DNA from: Pseudomonadota bacterium
Lineage (GTDB): Bacteria; Myxococcota; Polyangia; GCA-2747355; JACKDQ01
Length of the DNA stretch: 5,238 nt
Direction of reading: 5' to 3'
NCBI GenBank assembly: GCA_030591195.1
Contig: JAUVBO010000320.1
Coordinates: 1 to 5,238, forward strand
Below are positions 1 through 5,238 of the stretch, piece after piece (within the stretch, counting starts at the first letter, position 1; every line of letters starts with the position of its first letter). Made by a program: the position numbers and the translations under genes. The notes below the pieces were generated by a model. It ran no database searches. It had not been told where the DNA came from and was given only the letters and a program-made list of their open reading frames with translations.

Positions 1-1041
1 CGCCTGCCAGGTCAGGCCCAGCGCCCCGATGCCGCGGGGCACGATGGTCACCTTCTGCACCGGGTCGGCCCCCGGCAGCAGCTCGGCCACCAGCGCGTGG
101 CCTAGCTCGTGGAACGCGACCAGCTTGCGCTCGGCGGGTGTCAGCAGCCGACCCTTCTTCTCCAGGCCCATCATCGCCCGCTCGAGGGCCTCATCGAACT
201 CGGACATCGTCACCGCGGTCTTGCCCCGGCGGGCGGCGAGTAGCGCCGCCTCGTTGACCAGGTTCGCCAGGTCAGCGCCGGCGAAGCCCGGCGTGCGGGC
301 GGCGCTCGAGGCGAGGTCGATGTCCTCGCCGAGCTTCACCTCGCGGACGTGGATCTCGAGGATCTTGCGGCGCCCCTCGATGTCTGGCCGGTCGACGGAG
401 ATGTGCCGGTCGAAGCGGCCGGCGCGCAGCAGCGCCCCGTCGAGGATCTCCGGCCGGTTGGTGGCCGCCATCAAGATCACGCCGCTCGACGGGTCGAAGC
501 CGTCCATCTCGACCAGCAGGGCGTTGAGCGTTTGCTCGCGCTCCTCGTGGGCGATCGCCCCAGCGCCGCGGGCCTTGCCGAGGGCGTCGAGCTCGTCGAT
601 GAAGATGATACAGGGGGCGTTGTCGCGGGCCTTGCGGAACAGGTCGCGCACCCGCGCCGCGCCGACGCCGACGAACATCTCGACGAAATCCGAGCCCGAC
701 AGCTGGTAGAACGGAACGCCCGCCTCGCCGGCCACGGCCCGGGCGAGCAGCGTCTTGCCCGTGCCAGGCGGCCCGACGAGCAGCACCCCCTTGGGGATCC
801 GGGCGCCGAGGCTGACGTAGCGGTCGGGCTTCTTGAGGAAGTCGACCATCTCCTTCAGCTCGGTCAGGGCCTCGTCGACGCCAGCGACGTCGTCGAAGGA
901 AGCCGTCTCGTTGCTGGCCTCGCGAGCGCGGCTCTTGCCGAACGACAGCACGCCGCGCTGGGTCAGACCGCCGCCCTTCTTGCTCGAGAAGTAGAGCCAA
1001 GCCAGGACGGCGACGCCGATGAGCAGGACCCAGGGATTCAC
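1..1041 (-). CDS. ftsH: FtsH-family ATP-dependent zinc metalloprotease, short single-TM form (3' end beyond the window)
   Basis: This gene encodes a membrane-anchored AAA+ protease that unfolds and degrades membrane and short-lived cytosolic proteins, normally as a hexamer facing the cytoplasm. The visible 347 residues contain, in order: one hydrophobic segment (about 3-18); a basic, Gly-rich linker; Walker A GPPGTGKT (90-97); a pore-loop segment MFVGVG (122-127); Walker B IIFIDE with D149 and E150; a second region of homology ATNRP...LLRAGRFDR (193-212) with probable arginine fingers R209 and R212; and the M41 zinc site HELGH (311-315). The Walker A to HExxH distance is 221 residues, close to that of E. 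coli FtsH as I recall it. The N-terminus, however, is about 100 residues shorter, so the periplasmic domain and second membrane helix are absent. The start is GTG at 1041. It is the only usual start codon after the in-frame stop at 1066-1068 that keeps the membrane segment, although no strong Shine-Dalgarno precedes it. The third zinc ligand and C-terminal helices lie off the window. The gene is divergent from valS. Confidence 0.95.
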   Translation of the reverse strand, partial: MNPWVLLIGVAVLAWLYFSSKKGGGLTQRGVLSFGKSRAREASNETASFDDVAGVDEALTELKEMVDFLKKPDRYVSLGARIPKGVLLVGPPGTGKTLLARAVAGEAGVPFYQLSGSDFVEMFVGVGAARVRDLFRKARDNAPCIIFIDELDALGKARGAGAIAHEEREQTLNALLVEMDGFDPSSGVILMAATNRPEILDGALLRAGRFDRHISVDRPDIEGRRKILEIHVREVKLGEDIDLASSAARTPGFAGADLANLVNEAALLAARRGKTAVTMSEFDEALERAMMGLEKKGRLLTPAERKLVAFHELGHALVAELLPGADPVQKVTIVPRGIGALGLTWQA

Positions 1042-1090
1042 GATTATTTCTGCGGTCTCTGGCTGTTAATCACGCACATGCAGCCGGCAA

Positions 1091-1118
1091 GCTATGCTGA
1101 AACTGGGCACCTTGTCCA
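1091..1118 (-). promoter_or_regulatory. Possible ftsH promoter (weak)
   Basis: Read on the minus strand, TGGACA (1118-1113, five of six matches to the sigma-70 -35 box) is followed after 16 bp by CATAGC (1096-1091, three of six matches to the -10 box). This would place transcription start about 40-45 bases before the GTG start of ftsH. The -10 match is poor. No convincing heat-shock (sigma-32) or sigma-54 pattern was seen. Consensus rules may also differ in this organism. Confidence 0.2.
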
Positions 1119-1122
1119 CGGA

Positions 1123-1128
1123 TATGAT
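1123..1128 (+). promoter_or_regulatory. Possible valS -10 element
   Basis: TATGAT matches the sigma-70 -10 consensus at five of six positions and lies in one of the few AT-leaning patches between the divergent genes. No good -35 box sits at 17 bp. The nearest candidate, CTGAAA at 1097-1102, would need a 20-bp spacer. If used, it would give a leader of about 120 nt before the valS ATG, containing the structure at 1171-1217. Confidence 0.25.
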
Positions 1129-1170
1129 GGGTCTGCCAGCACCGCCGCGCAAGGCCCGCTCTCAACGGCT

Positions 1171-1217
1171 CTGCTGTTGGAGGCTTGAAAAAGCCGCCGA
1201 ATCGGGCCAAACAGCAG
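1171..1217 (+). promoter_or_regulatory. Potential structured leader RNA upstream of valS
   Basis: CTGCTGTT (1171-1178) is exactly complementary to AACAGCAG (1210-1217). The helix extends by GG 1179-1180 pairing with CC 1207-1208 if A1209 is bulged. The enclosed bases can form a GGCTT/AAGCC hairpin (1182-1186 with 1191-1195) closed by a GAAA tetraloop (1187-1190), followed by a 3-bp CCG/CGG mini-hairpin (1197-1199 with 1203-1205). The whole would be a small three-way junction ending 36 nt before the valS ATG. No T-tract follows, so it is not an ordinary intrinsic terminator. The base complementarity is seen directly. A regulatory role is inference. Confidence 0.4.
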
Positions 1218-1228
1218 GTCGCCCTAAA

Positions 1229-1246
1229 CGCGCCCGGCGCGAGGAG
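1229..1246 (+). promoter_or_regulatory. valS ribosome binding site with adjoining GC hairpin
   Basis: GAGGAG (1241-1246) lies 7 nt before ATG 1254, an excellent Shine-Dalgarno that decides the valS start. Directly upstream, CGCGC (1229-1233) and GCGCG (1237-1241) can pair around a CCG loop, so the hairpin includes the first G of the Shine-Dalgarno. It might modulate ribosome access or simply be chance in GC-rich sequence. Confidence 0.75.
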
Positions 1247-1253
1247 ATTGCTG

Positions 1254-4619
<3,366 letters not shown>

Positions 4620-4628
4620 TCACGAGGC

Positions 4629-4648
4629 ACCGCTCAGGCGGTTGAGCG
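4629..4648 (+). other. Inverted repeat after valS (possible weak transcript-end hairpin)
   Basis: Ten bases after the valS stop, CGCTCA (4631-4636) and TGAGCG (4643-4648) form a perfect 6-bp stem with a 6-nt loop. An alternative, mutually exclusive stem pairs ACCGC (4629-4633) with GCGGT (4638-4642). No T-run follows, so a classical intrinsic terminator is not supported. It could stabilise the valS mRNA 3' end or act with Rho. Confidence 0.3.
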
Positions 4649-4670
4649 CGGCCCGCGTCCGTGGTATTTC
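4642..4670 (+). promoter_or_regulatory. Possible promoter for the gene at 4704
   Basis: TTGAGC (4642-4647) and TATTTC (4665-4670) resemble sigma-70 -35 and -10 boxes (four and three of six matches) at an ideal 17-bp spacing. They lie in the only AT-leaning patch between valS and the next gene, and would predict a start about 25-30 bases before ATG 4704. The -35 box overlaps the inverted repeat that follows valS. Confidence 0.3.
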
Positions 4671-4689
4671 CCTCGCAATACTTGGCTTT

Positions 4690-4695
4690 GAGGAG
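4690..4695 (+). promoter_or_regulatory. Ribosome binding site deciding the start at 4704
   Basis: GAGGAG lies 8 nt before ATG 4704, the same hexamer as at valS and at near-identical spacing. This supports both the start codon and the reality of the downstream gene. Confidence 0.75.
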
Positions 4696-4703
4696 CATCA
4701 GCT

Positions 4704-5238
4704 ATGAGCGGCGACTCGGACGGACATGACGATCATCGGCACCATGGCCCGGACACCCGGACGCCGGTGATCATCGGCGCAGTGGTGATCATCGGGTTGC
4801 TCGCTGGCGCCTATTCGCTGGTCAAGGCCGGCACCACGGCGCGTGAGGCGGGCCAGGCGAACCTGGTGCAGCAGATCGCCGCCCCGCCGCCGGCGGCCCC
4901 CCAGGCCGGCCACGGGCACGCCGGTCACGGCACCGCCGCGAAGCAGGACGATCGCGAGCACGCTGGTGATCCGCACGCCGGACATCGCCACGCGAAGGCT
5001 CCGGTAAGGGCCGCCAGCGCCAGCGCCGATCGACTCAACTTCGTCGCCACCTTCCAGCGCCGCCAGCAGCGCCAGGGCTACAAGCTGACCGCCAGGGCCA
5101 CCGGCACCCAGCAGGACGTGCTCGAGATCAGCTGGGCCAGCAAGCCCGAGGACGGCAAGGTCGATGCGCTGAAGAAGGCGGGCACCTTCCACCACGAAGC
5201 CCGCAGCCGCGGCTTCAAGAAGATCATCATCCGCGAAG
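4704..5238 (+). CDS. Unrecognised single-pass membrane protein with His-rich linker (3' end beyond the window)
   Basis: I do not recognise the family. The 178 visible residues begin with a hydrophilic Asp/His-rich stretch (H8, H11, H13, H14), then one membrane helix (about 21-40, VIIGAVVIIGLLAGAYSLV). Next come a Pro/Ala segment (59-66) and a second His-rich linker (68-98) with repeated AGH units at 68-70, 73-75 and 92-94 and seven histidines in all. The last part (about 109-178) looks like a small folded alpha/beta domain: strand-like YKLTARATG and DVLEISWA, a probable helix over VDALKKAGTFHHEARSRGF, then strand-like KKIIIRE. No lipobox or cleavable signal site was seen, so it is probably an anchored protein. 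Flanking charges do not settle its orientation. The histidines could bind metal ions such as Zn, Ni or Cu, but the pattern could also be a low-complexity linker. The start is set by GAGGAG 8 nt upstream. The gene follows valS by 84 bp on the same strand, and nothing in the context assigns a role. Confidence 0.85.
   Translation, partial: MSGDSDGHDDHRHHGPDTRTPVIIGAVVIIGLLAGAYSLVKAGTTAREAGQANLVQQIAAPPPAAPQAGHGHAGHGTAAKQDDREHAGDPHAGHRHAKAPVRAASASADRLNFVATFQRRQQRQGYKLTARATGTQQDVLEISWASKPEDGKVDALKKAGTFHHEARSRGFKKIIIRE

Noticed and set aside
29..1188. Plus-strand frames (29-709 and 349-1188) across the ftsH region
   Set aside because: The minus strand there encodes all FtsH core motifs in one uninterrupted frame, so the plus-strand readings are shadows.
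1185..1253. In-frame TTG extension of valS by 23 residues
   Set aside because: The only purine-rich motif nearby (GGAGG 1179-1183) is a single base from the TTG, too close to act as a Shine-Dalgarno. ATG 1254 has GAGGAG at 7 nt, and the added residues look unlike a ValRS N-terminus.
1042..1253. T-box riboswitch before valS
   Set aside because: The region is too short, no T-box-like conserved sequence was found, and there is no terminator with a T-tract.
4698..5195. Minus-strand frame opposite the His-rich protein gene
   Set aside because: The plus-strand gene has a strong Shine-Dalgarno, a clear membrane helix and a sensible domain order. The antisense product shows no motif and no ribosome binding site was found for it.

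Overview
The window is GC-rich bacterial DNA with three protein-coding genes: a partial ftsH on the minus strand, a complete valS on the plus strand, and the start of an unrecognised membrane-protein gene on the plus strand. The organism looks like a Gram-negative-type bacterium. The valyl-tRNA synthetase is unusually long (1121 residues) and carries several insertions. From memory, these resemble the long ValRS of Planctomycetota, so I lean towards that phylum, with a deltaproteobacterial or Myxococcota-like genome as the alternative. This assignment is inference and was not tested by any search.

Layout. Positions 1-1041 (minus strand) encode the first 347 residues of an FtsH-family AAA+ zinc metalloprotease with one N-terminal membrane segment and no periplasmic domain. 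The gene runs off the left edge shortly after its HExxH motif. Positions 1042-1253 form a divergent intergenic region of about 210 bp. It holds weak promoter-like sequences pointing both ways and, just upstream of valS, a foldable leader: a nested three-way-junction-like structure at 1171-1217, then a small GC hairpin that touches the Shine-Dalgarno sequence. Positions 1254-4619 are valS. Positions 4620-4703 are a short gap with an inverted repeat and a possible promoter. Positions 4704-5238 begin a single-pass membrane protein with a histidine-rich linker and a small soluble C-terminal domain, cut by the right edge.

FtsH (membrane protein quality control) and ValRS (charging of tRNA-Val) are both housekeeping functions, and their divergent arrangement does not imply a shared pathway. 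The third gene lies 84 bp downstream of valS on the same strand and could be read through from it or have its own promoter. I see no mobile element, CRISPR array, tRNA or rRNA. The most unusual items are the enlarged ValRS with a four-cysteine insertion after its catalytic KMSKS loop, the structured valS leader, and the His-rich membrane protein.
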